A stretch of 64,000 nt of DNA from contig NZ_CP132507.1 of NCBI RefSeq assembly GCF_032191775.1, positions 3,249,001 through 3,313,000 on the forward strand, given 5' to 3'. Below, piece after piece: positions 6,421-15,478 of the stretch. Every line of letters begins with the position of its first letter. Within the stretch, counting starts at the first letter, position 1. The notes beneath the pieces were generated by a model that was not told where the DNA came from, did no database searches, and worked only from the letters and a program-made list of their open reading frames with translations. Made by a program: the position numbers and the translations under genes. This stretch comes from Rhodoferax mekongensis (lineage in GTDB: Bacteria > Pseudomonadota > Gammaproteobacteria > Burkholderiales > Burkholderiaceae_C).

Positions 6421-9342
6421 CTACTGAATAGAAGAAAATGCCGAATCAGAAAACAAGCGCATGCTAGGTTCTTCTTGACTTTGCAATTGCTTCAGGAACG
6501 CGAGTATTTCAGGGTCTTCCACGAAATCTGCACCACTTCTTGCAGCTAGGATCTGGTCCCCCTCGACAGGCTTGCTGATGCCATAACCTTGGGCATAGTC
6601 AATGCCTGCCTCGTAGAGGACCTTGATGGTGGGGAGGTCCTCCGCGAATTCGCCGACCGACTTCATTCCCAGACTACGCACCAATCCGGCGATGGACACA
6701 ATAATGGCCTGTCCCGCCTGGCTTCTGACAGCATCGCGGACCAACGAACCATCGAGCTTTAGAGAATCGACCGACAGACCTTTGAGATAACCGAAAGACG
6801 AGTATCCGGCTCCGAAGTCATCCAGTGCGACCTTGCCCCCCATGGAGCGCACCCGGTCAATGAAACGCTGCATGTTGCGCATATCGGTGATAGCCACGGT
6901 CTCGGTAATCTCGATACAGATTTTCTCAAGTGCCACGGGGTGCTGCTTGAACAAAGCAAACAACTCTTCGGTGAACTGCTCGTCATTCAGTGAGCCCCCG
7001 GAAAGGTTCACCCCCACGAAATGGGTGTTGCGCAGTTCGTGCGTGTGAGCCTCTAGCCAACGGATCGCCGTATTCACTACCCATCGGTCAATGATGGCGG
7101 TTTTGCCATGAGCCTCTGCGGCTTCAATGATGGTGCCCGCAGGCACTATTAAGCCATCCGCCTTGCGAAGGCGAACCAGCATCTCAAAGTTCAAAGAGTC
7201 GAAGGGTCGGCTGAGCGACACCTCCGGTTGCATTACGAGGAACAAGCCTTCCGGAGTCTCTCCACGCTCCAGACAATTGATGAGGTCCAACTCGTCCTGA
7301 TGCTGTTGGAAAAACCGGTCGCCGGACTGCATCACCACCATGCGCTGATGCGGGCGCTTTTTGGCCATCCGACACAAGGTGTCAGCAGCGGAAACAATGT
7401 CTTTGAGTTCGGAGTTCTTGAACTGTTCAGTACCCACCAAGCCGGCAGACACATCCAACGCAAAACTTTGGCTTTCCATCTGGAAAGGTGCCGAGCCGAT
7501 CAGCGTCGTGATGGTGTTGCACTTGATCTCACACTCCGCCATGTAGCCTTGATAGAAAACAACAACGAATTCATCACCGCCTATGCGGGCCAACAAGTCT
7601 CCCGGCTGCAAAACACGCTGCATGCGCTCGGCCACCTGCTTCAGAACCAAGTCCCCTGCAGTGTGACCGTACAGATCATTGATCAGCTTAAACCTGTCCA
7701 GATCAAAATATGCCAAGGCCACCGGACGTTGTTGGGCGGCACCAGCTTTCAGCCCCAAGCCCCGCAAATTCAGGCACCCGGTAAGGGGATCATGGCTGGC
7801 CAAATATTCCAGCCGCTCTGTGGCGGAAACACGCTCTGTGATGTCCTGCAAGGAGCATTCGATAATGCTGCCGTCTACCGTGGATGCGCGGATCGCAAAC
7901 CAACGTCGTGTGAGACCGTCCTCGCTCTCAACGCTGGTTTGTAATTCGAGGGTTCCACCTGCTTTTTCAAGGTGCAGAGCAGCAATTCTTTCTACTGTCA
8001 CGGAATCAAAAAAATCCGACAACCGGATGTGGCTACTTTGTAGCTCTGCCCTCATCAATGATTCAAATGCGGGATTCATCTTGCTGATGAGGACGCCGTC
8101 ACCCACGGAAAACAAGCCTATTGGAGAGTCTTGGTAGGCTGCCTCAAGCAATTGCTGGGCTTTCAACGTCTGAAGACGATGCGTTCGCATGTGCTCGGCA
8201 ACTGCAGCGGATGCTAAAAGCGCAGAGGCGATCGCCGCAGAAACACTGTTTAGCCCAACAAGCAATGCCCGCTGGTCTAAAGCAGCGGCAACCACTTCGT
8301 TAAGGCTGGCGCCCAAGGTCACTGCCATAGAAGCGACATACCACCCAGCAACCCGTGAATGGTTGCCGACCAGAATGAGTATCAAGTAACAAAAAATGAC
8401 CGCGACACCAATCGCTGTACCCAGCCAGACCCCTACCAACATCACCTCAAATGGAAGAAGGGGGCCCAAGACAAGCGCAGCCAATGCAGACACTTGCAAG
8501 ATATTGAGTGGCTGCTGAAAAGCGAACTTTCTCAGCTCCTTGCTGAATAGCAAGTTGAACAAAACGATGGTGATTGCAAAGTACGAGCAAACCGTGAATT
8601 GTCTTATCGCTATCAAGTAGTCCGCAGGTATCTGATAACCGAAAAACTCGAAATCGGTTCCTGCAGAGATACCTGCCATCCGCATGTTCAGGAGCAACCA
8701 GCCCACAAACGTAAGGTACAACCGGCTTCTGTTGACTATCGCGGTCAAAAGCATGAAAACAGCCAGAATTCCAATCGCCGACTCAATCATGATTCCCGAG
8801 CGGTAATGCGCGAATTGGCTCCTTTCCAACGACTCATGCGTCCAGCCTTCAGCTGATATCTTCGCTGGCCCCCGGAAACTTGCTTTGCAAAGTAGCGAAT
8901 GGGTTGCTAGTCCTTCCAAGTCCAACGAGAAACCGGCTCTACTGATCGCCATGCGTCCGTCCGTTGAAGATCGATTTCCAGTTCCCAGAACCACGCCTGA
9001 TTCGGCATCCCAACAAGACAACGACATCGCATGCCGGGAGGGAAAATCAATCACAGGAGCATCGCTGTAAACGCTCAAAGCAATCCAGAATGGCCGTGCG
9101 GAAAGATGGGTCTCCAAGAGTTTTGAGGGCGAAACAGCATTCAGCATGGCTGAAGCCAATTGCGCACTCGAAGTGCCTGAGGGACTACTGTCCTCCCAGA
9201 CTCTCAACTCAAGCTGGCGACCCGCATTGTTTTCAAATCGGCCAGAATGCGTTAGCAACGCAACCGCGGCCAGTCCGATCAACAAGACAGGAAAGACGAA
9301 AGTCGTCAGTCGCTCCAGCAGAGGTCCAACAAGTTTTTGCAC
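6421..9342 (-). CDS. membrane-bound diguanylate cyclase/phosphodiesterase (PAS-GGDEF-EAL)
   Basis: A 973-aa c-di-GMP enzyme. An N-terminal hydrophobic helix (residues 14-32), a periplasmic region of about 150 residues and a cluster of transmembrane segments (about 180-370) form a sensor like the 7TM-DISM group. A PAS-like region (about 395-500) follows, then GGDEF with an intact ARIGGDEF signature. The autoinhibitory RxxD site is missing: QPGD stands in its place. The EAL domain has FEML instead of FEAL but keeps the catalytic elements CIEITET, DDFGAGYSS, KLDGS and QGYGISKP, so both activities look possible. What it senses is unknown. Confidence 0.88.
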   Translation of the reverse strand: MQKLVGPLLERLTTFVFPVLLIGLAAVALLTHSGRFENNAGRQLELRVWEDSSPSGTSSAQLASAMLNAVSPSKLLETHLSARPFWIALSVYSDAPVIDFPSRHAMSLSCWDAESGVVLGTGNRSSTDGRMAISRAGFSLDLEGLATHSLLCKASFRGPAKISAEGWTHESLERSQFAHYRSGIMIESAIGILAVFMLLTAIVNRSRLYLTFVGWLLLNMRMAGISAGTDFEFFGYQIPADYLIAIRQFTVCSYFAITIVLFNLLFSKELRKFAFQQPLNILQVSALAALVLGPLLPFEVMLVGVWLGTAIGVAVIFCYLILILVGNHSRVAGWYVASMAVTLGASLNEVVAAALDQRALLVGLNSVSAAIASALLASAAVAEHMRTHRLQTLKAQQLLEAAYQDSPIGLFSVGDGVLISKMNPAFESLMRAELQSSHIRLSDFFDSVTVERIAALHLEKAGGTLELQTSVESEDGLTRRWFAIRASTVDGSIIECSLQDITERVSATERLEYLASHDPLTGCLNLRGLGLKAGAAQQRPVALAYFDLDRFKLINDLYGHTAGDLVLKQVAERMQRVLQPGDLLARIGGDEFVVVFYQGYMAECEIKCNTITTLIGSAPFQMESQSFALDVSAGLVGTEQFKNSELKDIVSAADTLCRMAKKRPHQRMVVMQSGDRFFQQHQDELDLINCLERGETPEGLFLVMQPEVSLSRPFDSLNFEMLVRLRKADGLIVPAGTIIEAAEAHGKTAIIDRWVVNTAIRWLEAHTHELRNTHFVGVNLSGGSLNDEQFTEELFALFKQHPVALEKICIEITETVAITDMRNMQRFIDRVRSMGGKVALDDFGAGYSSFGYLKGLSVDSLKLDGSLVRDAVRSQAGQAIIVSIAGLVRSLGMKSVGEFAEDLPTIKVLYEAGIDYAQGYGISKPVEGDQILAARSGADFVEDPEILAFLKQLQSQEEPSMRLFSDSAFSSIQ

Positions 9343-9357
9343 AGTGGTCCGATAAAT

Positions 9358-10002
9358 TCAGGCAGGCCGTTTGACGCGGCTCTTGAGCGCTCCCAACATG
9401 ACGAAGAAACCGGGAATCAGGATCATGGCCCAGATGATTTTGTCCAAGTGCGCCTTCACCCAAGGGAAATTCCCGAAAAAGTAGCCTACCGTGACAATAC
9501 CGCCTACCCACAGGGCGCCACCAGCCACATCAAAAAAAGTGAACTTCGAGCGTGTCATTTGTGCCACTCCGGCCACAAAAGGCGCAAAAGTTCTCAGAAA
9601 AGGCATGAAGCGTGCTGCCACGATCGTGATGCCGCCGTACTTTTCATAAAACGCATGCGCCTGATTGAAAGCCTGCTTGTTGAAGAAGCGGGAGTCCTCC
9701 CACTGGAACACTTTGGGCCCGATAAAGCGCCCTATCGTGTAATTGCTCTGGTTGCCCAACACGGCCGCCGCGAACAATAGGCTGACGGACACGGTGTAGT
9801 CCATCAAGCCCACACCGCACATGGCGCCCACGACAAACAACAATGAGTCACCCGGCAGAAACGGCATGACCACCACGCCGGTTTCCACAAAAATGATGGC
9901 GAACAACAAGGCGTAGACCCACAGACCATAGGTCTGCACAAAGACCTCCAGGTGTTTGTCGACATGCAGGATGAAATCAAGAAGGGTCGTGATGATGTCC
10001 AT
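9358..10002 (-). CDS. DedA-family membrane protein
   Basis: A 214-aa inner-membrane protein of the DedA/VTT family, whose members include undecaprenyl-phosphate and phospholipid flippases and proteins needed for membrane-potential homeostasis. The family's E-x-G-[GV]...P-x-[LP]-PG-[DE] signature is present as ETGVVVMPFLPGDSLLF (about residues 41-57), followed by the re-entrant R-F-x-P motif as ARFMPFLRTFAPFVAG. Four or five hydrophobic helices are visible. It lies 15 bases upstream of the GGDEF-EAL gene on the same strand and could be co-transcribed with it. The particular lipid substrate cannot be assigned. Confidence 0.88.
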   Translation of the reverse strand: MDIITTLLDFILHVDKHLEVFVQTYGLWVYALLFAIIFVETGVVVMPFLPGDSLLFVVGAMCGVGLMDYTVSVSLLFAAAVLGNQSNYTIGRFIGPKVFQWEDSRFFNKQAFNQAHAFYEKYGGITIVAARFMPFLRTFAPFVAGVAQMTRSKFTFFDVAGGALWVGGIVTVGYFFGNFPWVKAHLDKIIWAMILIPGFFVMLGALKSRVKRPA

Positions 10003-10214
10003 GACCTGATTATGGCGGTGCCCTGCCGGTCACATCAGCAAAACGCAGATGTTGTTGCCCACGCTTCTGGCAGGGAGCGACCTAAACATCCAGCAACGCA
10101 CCTTGGCAGACACCTGCTGCCGATGCTTCATGCATAGCTTCCACAGTGAACCGCCCGGGAGGCTCACATTCCGGATAGAGACGACTGGACGCGCCCGCTA
10201 CAGGGCCGGGCGCC

Positions 10215-10220
10215 TAAAAT
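10215..10220 (+). promoter_or_regulatory. TAAAAT -10 box directly before mutL
   Basis: A consensus-like -10 hexamer ends 6 bases before the GTG at 10227 and 3 bases before the TTG at 10224. Transcription would start at about the first codon, so the mutL mRNA would be leaderless. No convincing -35 is visible. Confidence 0.4.
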
Positions 10221-10223
10221 GCC

Positions 10224-12272
10224 TTGGTGAACGCTCCACTGACCACTGCCCCCCGCCGCCCCATCCGCGAACTGCCCGACGAACTCATCAGCCAGATAGC
10301 GGCCGGTGAGGTGGTGGAGCGTCCCGCCAGCGTGGTGCGTGAGCTGGTGGATAACGCGCTGGACGCCGGTGCCACCCAAGTCACCCTGCGCCTGCTGGCC
10401 GGTGGTGTGCGCCTTATCAGCGTGGAAGACGACGGCCAGGGCATCCTGCGCGACGAGCTGCCCATTGCCTTCAAGCGCCACGCCACCAGCAAGATCGGCA
10501 ACCTGCAGGACTTGGAAAGCGTGGCCACCATGGGCTTTCGGGGTGAGGCATTGGCCGCTATTAATTCCATAGCTGATTGCGCAATCCTGTCGCGCGCCAG
10601 CGGCCTGAATGACGCCTATCTGCTCGATGGCCGGACCGGCGAACTGCGCCCGGTGGCGCGGGGCCAGGGCACCACCGTGGAAGTCAAAGAGCTGTTTTAC
10701 AGCACCCCGGCGCGCCGCAAGTTCCTCAAGACCGACGCCACCGAACTGGCCCATTGCATAGAGTCTGTGCGCCGCCATGCCCTCGCCCGTCCCGATGTGG
10801 GCTTTGCCATCTGGCATGAAGGCAAGTTGGTGGAGCAATGGCGCCGCTGCCTGGACACTCCGCTGGCCGAAGCCACGTCCGAAGCCGCACTCGCTGCTCT
10901 CGACCAACGTCTGTCTGATGTGTTGGGCCCCGAGTTTCTTGCCCAGAGCGTACGGGTCGATTGGCACAGCAAGCAAGCCAACGAATTCGGCCAACCGGCC
11001 CTTCGCGTCTGGGGCCGTGCCGGCGTGCCCGACGCCGCCCGCTCGCGCGCCGACCAGCAGTTCTGCTACGTCAACGGCCGCTTTGTGCGCGACAAGGTCC
11101 TCACTCACGCGGCGCGCAGCGCCTATGAAGACGTGCTGCACGGCAACCGCCAACCGGTCTATGCCCTGTATGTCGCCATGGACCCTACGCGCGTAGACGT
11201 GAACGTGCATCCCACCAAAATTGAAGTGCGCTTCCGCGACAGCCGCGAAGTGCACCAGGCCGTGCGCCATGCGGTGGAGGACACATTGGCCGCACCGCGT
11301 GCTGCAGCCGCAGCCGGCGCCACAGCCGGCCAGCCCCAAGCGCCCAGCCTTTTCGGCACCACCAGCGAAGCCAGCGCCCTACCCACACCGGGTACTTATG
11401 TGCCCAACAGGCCAGTAGCGCCCATGTACAGTGCGCAACCAGCTATCAAATTCGAAGCAGAAGAGGGTTTGATAGGCCACCGCGTCAACGACATCAGCCT
11501 GCTCTGGCAACGTAGCGCCAACCCAGAAGGCGGGATGGCTGAGCGTTTTGCGCAGGTCAAGGGGGAGCCCGCACAGCGGGCGGAGGACACGGAGCAAAGC
11601 GCTCAGCCATCCCGCCTTCCTGCAATCGAAAAAGCGTGGTCCGTGAGCCGCGACGGCAACGAAAATGCTTGGCCCTTAGGCCGCGCGATTGCCCAACTCC
11701 AAGGCGTCTACATCCTCGCCGAAAACAACCAAGGCTTGGTCATCGTGGACATGCACGCCGCCCACGAACGCATCGTTTACGAGCGACTCAAACAGCAAAT
11801 CAGCCTCACCGCCCCCGACGGCACCGTGCACCCACTGGCCAGCCAGCCCCTGCTGATCCCCGCCACCTTCGCCGCCACCCCCGACGAAGTAGCCACCGCC
11901 GAAGCCCATGTGGGCACGCTCAACACCCTGGGCTTGGAGATCAGCCCCTTCTCACCCAAAACCCTGGCCGTGCGCGCCGTACCCACCACCTTGGCACAAG
12001 GCGATGCGGTGGAACTGGCGCGCAGCGTGCTGGCCGAGCTGGCCCAGCACGACGCCAGCACCGTGATCCAGCGCGCCCAAAACGAAATCCTGGGCACCAT
12101 GGCCTGCCACGGCGCGGTGCGCGCCAACCGCAAGCTCACGCTGGAGGAAATGAACGCGCTCCTGCGCGACATGGAAGCCACCGAACGCAGCGACCAATGC
12201 AACCACGGCCGCCCCACCTGGCGACAGCTAACACTCAAAGAGCTGGACAGCCTGTTTTTGCGCGGACGGTAA
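10224..12272 (+). CDS. mutL: DNA mismatch repair protein MutL, endonuclease type
   Basis: MutL links MutS mismatch recognition to strand incision. The GHKL ATPase motifs are clear: ELISQIAAGEVVERPASVV, ELVDNALDAGA, DDGQGI and MGFRGEALAAI. The C-terminal region has the nicking-endonuclease motif DMHAAHERIVYE, fitting DxHA(x)2E(x)4E, and the companion ACHGAVRAN and CNHGRPT zinc-site motifs. So this is a self-nicking MutL, not the E. coli MutH-dependent type. Length 682 aa; the middle linker (about 360-470) is low complexity. The start is TTG 10224 or GTG 10227 close behind a TAAAAT box. The next gene begins on the base after the stop. Confidence 0.95.
   Translation: MVNAPLTTAPRRPIRELPDELISQIAAGEVVERPASVVRELVDNALDAGATQVTLRLLAGGVRLISVEDDGQGILRDELPIAFKRHATSKIGNLQDLESVATMGFRGEALAAINSIADCAILSRASGLNDAYLLDGRTGELRPVARGQGTTVEVKELFYSTPARRKFLKTDATELAHCIESVRRHALARPDVGFAIWHEGKLVEQWRRCLDTPLAEATSEAALAALDQRLSDVLGPEFLAQSVRVDWHSKQANEFGQPALRVWGRAGVPDAARSRADQQFCYVNGRFVRDKVLTHAARSAYEDVLHGNRQPVYALYVAMDPTRVDVNVHPTKIEVRFRDSREVHQAVRHAVEDTLAAPRAAAAAGATAGQPQAPSLFGTTSEASALPTPGTYVPNRPVAPMYSAQPAIKFEAEEGLIGHRVNDISLLWQRSANPEGGMAERFAQVKGEPAQRAEDTEQSAQPSRLPAIEKAWSVSRDGNENAWPLGRAIAQLQGVYILAENNQGLVIVDMHAAHERIVYERLKQQISLTAPDGTVHPLASQPLLIPATFAATPDEVATAEAHVGTLNTLGLEISPFSPKTLAVRAVPTTLAQGDAVELARSVLAELAQHDASTVIQRAQNEILGTMACHGAVRANRKLTLEEMNALLRDMEATERSDQCNHGRPTWRQLTLKELDSLFLRGR
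10557..10607 (+). repeat. possible repeat-like segment inside mutL
   Basis: This stretch of mutL, coding for AINSIADCAILSRASGL, matches the dispersed repeat over much of its length (GCTATnAATT...TAGCTGnTTGCGCAAT...GCGCGCCAG). It lies in a conserved part of the ATPase domain, so the match may be chance or may reflect past recombination with a repeat. Confidence 0.3.
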
Positions 12273-13013
12273 ATGCACACCCCGGTGCCAGGCCTGAGCT
12301 CTGAGGCTTGCGCGGCCCAGAGTGCCTTGTTCGCACTGGCCGACACCGGCAAAGCTGCCACGGCTGCACGCTACTTCCAAAGCGGACCGGGCCAGTATGG
12401 CGAAGGCGACCAGTTTCTGGGCATCCGCGTGCCGGTGATCCGCGAAACCGCACGGCAGTTCAACACCCTCACGCTAGCCGACTGCGCAGCCCTGCTGCAG
12501 TCCCCTTACAACGAGGTGCGCGTCCTGGCGCTGGACGTGATGGTGCGGCGCTTCGCCAAAGGCAAGGTGGATGTGCAGACCGCCGTGTATGCATGCTTCA
12601 TGCAGCACCGCGACCGCATCAACAACTGGAATCTGGTGGACGGCTCAGCGCCCTATATCAGCGGCCCGTATCTGCTGAAACGCGACCGGGGCATCCTATG
12701 GGAACTCGCAAACTCCCCCGTACTGTGGGACCGGCGCATCGCAGTGCTCAGCACCTTCGCCTTTATCCGTGCAGGCGACTTTGACGATGCGCTGAAACTT
12801 TACGCACAGCTTCTCACTGACCCGCACGACCTGATGCACAAGGCCTGCGGCTGGATGCTGCGAGAGCTGGGCAAACGGGACGAGGCGCGACTGTTAGGTT
12901 TCTTGCACACCCACTACGCCGCCCTGCCGCGCACCACGTTGCGCTACGCGATTGAGAAATTTCCCCCGGAGCAGCGTAGCGCGATGCTCAAGGGTGACTT
13001 CCCGATCCGCTAA
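12273..13013 (+). CDS. DNA alkylation repair protein (AlkD-like)
   Basis: A 246-aa all-helical HEAT-repeat protein of the AlkD DNA glycosylase family, which removes positively charged alkylated bases such as 3- and 7-methylpurines. Recognisable parts are QYGEGDQFLGIRVPVIR near residues 45-60 (the usual GVRVPDLR region), the repeats EVRVLALDVMVRRF and INNWNLVDGSAPYI, and DRRIAVLSTFAFIR with the characteristic Trp/Asp/Arg surface. The ATG immediately follows the mutL stop, so the two repair genes are probably one transcript. Confidence 0.85.
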   Translation: MHTPVPGLSSEACAAQSALFALADTGKAATAARYFQSGPGQYGEGDQFLGIRVPVIRETARQFNTLTLADCAALLQSPYNEVRVLALDVMVRRFAKGKVDVQTAVYACFMQHRDRINNWNLVDGSAPYISGPYLLKRDRGILWELANSPVLWDRRIAVLSTFAFIRAGDFDDALKLYAQLLTDPHDLMHKACGWMLRELGKRDEARLLGFLHTHYAALPRTTLRYAIEKFPPEQRSAMLKGDFPIR

Positions 13014-13080
13014 GCCGCACACCCAAGCTGCACCCTTACAACCACGGTATGCTAGACGTCTGACGTCTTCAGGCTACCCC

Positions 13081-15333
13081 ATGTACGCTTGCCTTTTCTT
13101 TCTCGCCGAGGGGCTCCGCCCCTTCCGAAAAGCCGCCCTCTGCGCACTCTTGTGCTGCACTCTGAGCAGCCACGCCCAGGACAGACGCAGCGTCACCGAA
13201 CCCACTCTGCCCACCACCGTGTGCACGACGCTGGAGCCTCGTAGCACCGGCAACGAGGCAGCAAGGCTGCAAGCCGCCCTCAACGCTTGCCCTGCCGGCC
13301 AGGCCCTGAAGCTGCAACGTGGACCGCTGGGCGACCGGTTCATGTCCGGCCCCTTGCGCATACCTTCCGGCGTCACCTTGTGGATCGATGCGGGCACCAC
13401 CTTGGCCGCCAGCACCCGGCCGGCGGACTTCGACACGGGCAGTGGCCAATGCGGCCGAATCGACGCGCTGGGCAAGGGTTGCCAGGCCCTGCTCACCCTG
13501 GAGAACACCGAGTACAGCAGCGTCATGGGCGAGGGAGAAATCCTGGGCCAGGGCGACCAGCGCATGGAGGGCAGCACCGAGACCTGGTGGCAGCTGGCGC
13601 GCCGCGCCCAGCGCGAAGGCGGCAAGCAAAACAATCCGCGTCTCATCCAAATCAACCAATCGCGCAATGTCGTGCTGTACAAAATCCGGCTGCGCAACGC
13701 GCCCAACTTTCATGTGGTGCTGGACCGGGTGCAGGGCTTCACTGCGTGGGGCGTGGTCATTGACACCCCGGCCGATGCCCGCAACACCGACGGCATAGAC
13801 CCCGGCGCGTCCGAAGACATCACCATCGCGCACAGCTTTATCCGCACGGGGGATGACAACATCGCCATCAAGGCACTGCGCGGCCCCAGCCGTTTCATCT
13901 CCGTGCTGGACAACCACTTCTACAGCGGGCACGGCATGTCCATTGGCAGCGAAACCAATGCCGGCGTCAGCGATGTGCTGGTGCGCGGCCTCACCCTGGA
14001 CGGCACCACCTGGGGCCTGCGCATCAAGAGCGATGCAGACCGGGGCGGGCTGGTCGAGCGGGTGCGCTATGAAGATGTGTGCCTGCGCAACAACCGCTGG
14101 CCCCTCAGCCTGACAACGCAATACGCCAAGGGCGCCGTGGGCACGTCCATTCCGCAGTACCGCGACATACGCTTCCAAAGCGTGCGCGGCCAGGGTGGCC
14201 AGCCCGAGCTGCAGGGCTTTGACGAGGCCCATGCGCACCAGGTGCTGCTGGACGGTGTACACATCGAGGGCGCGGCCCCCTGGAAGGTGAGGCACACCCG
14301 TCTGGACACCGCCACGCCCGCCAGCCCCCTGCCCGATTGCACTGCGCGCTGGCTCCCTTTTCCCGAAGCCAAAGACAGCGCGCTTCCTGCACCCACTGGC
14401 CAGGTGCTGCTGGTAGGCCCCGGCCGGCCCTATGCCAGCGTGACCGCAGCGCTGGCCGATGCGCGTGCTGGCGCCACGGTGCGCATTGCCCCCGGCACCT
14501 ACCGCGAAGTCGTACGCCTGCAGCTGCCGGGCCTGCGCTTGCTGGGCGAAGGTGCCACACCGCAGGACGTGGTGCTTGAAGAAAGCCGCAGTGCCGCAGA
14601 CACGGGCACCACCAGCAAGTCTGCCGTGGTGTTTGCGGAGGCCGATGGCATTGAGATCCACAACCTCAGCATCGCCAACCGCTTTCACGAAGAGCACCCG
14701 CAGGTCACCCAAGGCGCCCAAGCCGTGGCGCTGTACGCCAGTGGCGACCGCCAGCGTTTTGTGGGCCTGCGCCTGATCAGCTTTCAAGACACGCTGTATG
14801 CCGCACGCCGGGCCTGCAACAGCGGCGCGGCCTGCCCGCCGGCGCGCCAGTTCTACCGGGACACCGTCGTCATCGGTGCGGTGGATTTCATCTTTGGCAA
14901 CGCACTGGCCTACTTCGATGGCCTGGACATCTACGGCATAGAACGCCCCCAAGTCATCGTCACCGCCCAAAGCTGCCAAACGGAGGGCGAAGTCTGCGGC
15001 TATGTGTTCCGCAACAGCCGCGTCCACGCTGACGCGGCCGTCCAGCACATCGTGCTGGGGCGCCCATGGCGTGCCCTGTCGACGGTCACTTTTTTGGACA
15101 GCGAGCTGGATGGCCGGGTCATTTCCGCCGGCTTTATCGACTGGAACCAGGAAAACCGCTTGCCCACCACCCGCTATGCCGAAGTGAACTCACGGGGCGC
15201 AGGGGCTGTGCCGCCGGGCACCCGTCAGCCTCATATGCACACACTGGATGCAGCGCAGCTACACACTATCTCCAGCGCTAACCGCTACCTGGCTGGCAGC
15301 GACGGTTGGCAGCCGGAGCGCAGCGAACCGTAG
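13081..15333 (+). CDS. polygalacturonase-pectin methylesterase fusion, secreted
   Basis: A 750-aa exported enzyme joining two pectin-degrading domains. After a signal sequence (cleavage near SSHA-QD, about residue 33) comes a GH28 polygalacturonase with NTDGIDP (about 235), GDDNIAIK (about 257), GHGMSIGSE (about 283) and RIKSD (about 314), the full catalytic set. From about residue 440 a CE8 pectinesterase follows, with SFQDTLY (about 569), GAVDFIFGNA (about 599) and LGRPWR (about 659), holding both catalytic Asp residues and the Arg. One protein could thus demethylate and cut pectin. I chose ATG 13081; a longer frame lacks a signal sequence and overlaps the previous gene. No other pectin genes are adjacent. 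Confidence 0.9.
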   Translation: MYACLFFLAEGLRPFRKAALCALLCCTLSSHAQDRRSVTEPTLPTTVCTTLEPRSTGNEAARLQAALNACPAGQALKLQRGPLGDRFMSGPLRIPSGVTLWIDAGTTLAASTRPADFDTGSGQCGRIDALGKGCQALLTLENTEYSSVMGEGEILGQGDQRMEGSTETWWQLARRAQREGGKQNNPRLIQINQSRNVVLYKIRLRNAPNFHVVLDRVQGFTAWGVVIDTPADARNTDGIDPGASEDITIAHSFIRTGDDNIAIKALRGPSRFISVLDNHFYSGHGMSIGSETNAGVSDVLVRGLTLDGTTWGLRIKSDADRGGLVERVRYEDVCLRNNRWPLSLTTQYAKGAVGTSIPQYRDIRFQSVRGQGGQPELQGFDEAHAHQVLLDGVHIEGAAPWKVRHTRLDTATPASPLPDCTARWLPFPEAKDSALPAPTGQVLLVGPGRPYASVTAALADARAGATVRIAPGTYREVVRLQLPGLRLLGEGATPQDVVLEESRSAADTGTTSKSAVVFAEADGIEIHNLSIANRFHEEHPQVTQGAQAVALYASGDRQRFVGLRLISFQDTLYAARRACNSGAACPPARQFYRDTVVIGAVDFIFGNALAYFDGLDIYGIERPQVIVTAQSCQTEGEVCGYVFRNSRVHADAAVQHIVLGRPWRALSTVTFLDSELDGRVISAGFIDWNQENRLPTTRYAEVNSRGAGAVPPGTRQPHMHTLDAAQLHTISSANRYLAGSDGWQPERSEP

Positions 15334-15394
15334 CCAAAAATAAGCTCTGGCACACACCAGATGTGCACAAGCAGCTCCTAAAAATATAGCAATC
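15334..15394 (-). repeat. dispersed ~60-bp repeat, copy 2 (intergenic)
   Basis: Read on the minus strand, TTGCTATATTTTTAGGAGCT followed by GCTTGTGCACATCTGG matches the other copies base for base over most of the core. It starts right after the pectinase stop codon and fills much of the gap to the next gene. Confidence 0.7.
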
Positions 15395-15478
15395 TACCCT
15401 AGCGAAGCGGCTGATGCAGCTGGCGCGATCACGGTCAGGAAGCGTTCGGCGCGCCAGGGGCACATCAAGCAACGCACA

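Noticed and set aside
13069-15048. 659-aa open frame on the minus strand opposite the pectinase gene
   Set aside because: It is the antisense shadow of the GH28-CE8 fusion in high-GC DNA; no motif, no ribosome binding site, and the plus-strand protein has complete catalytic residues.
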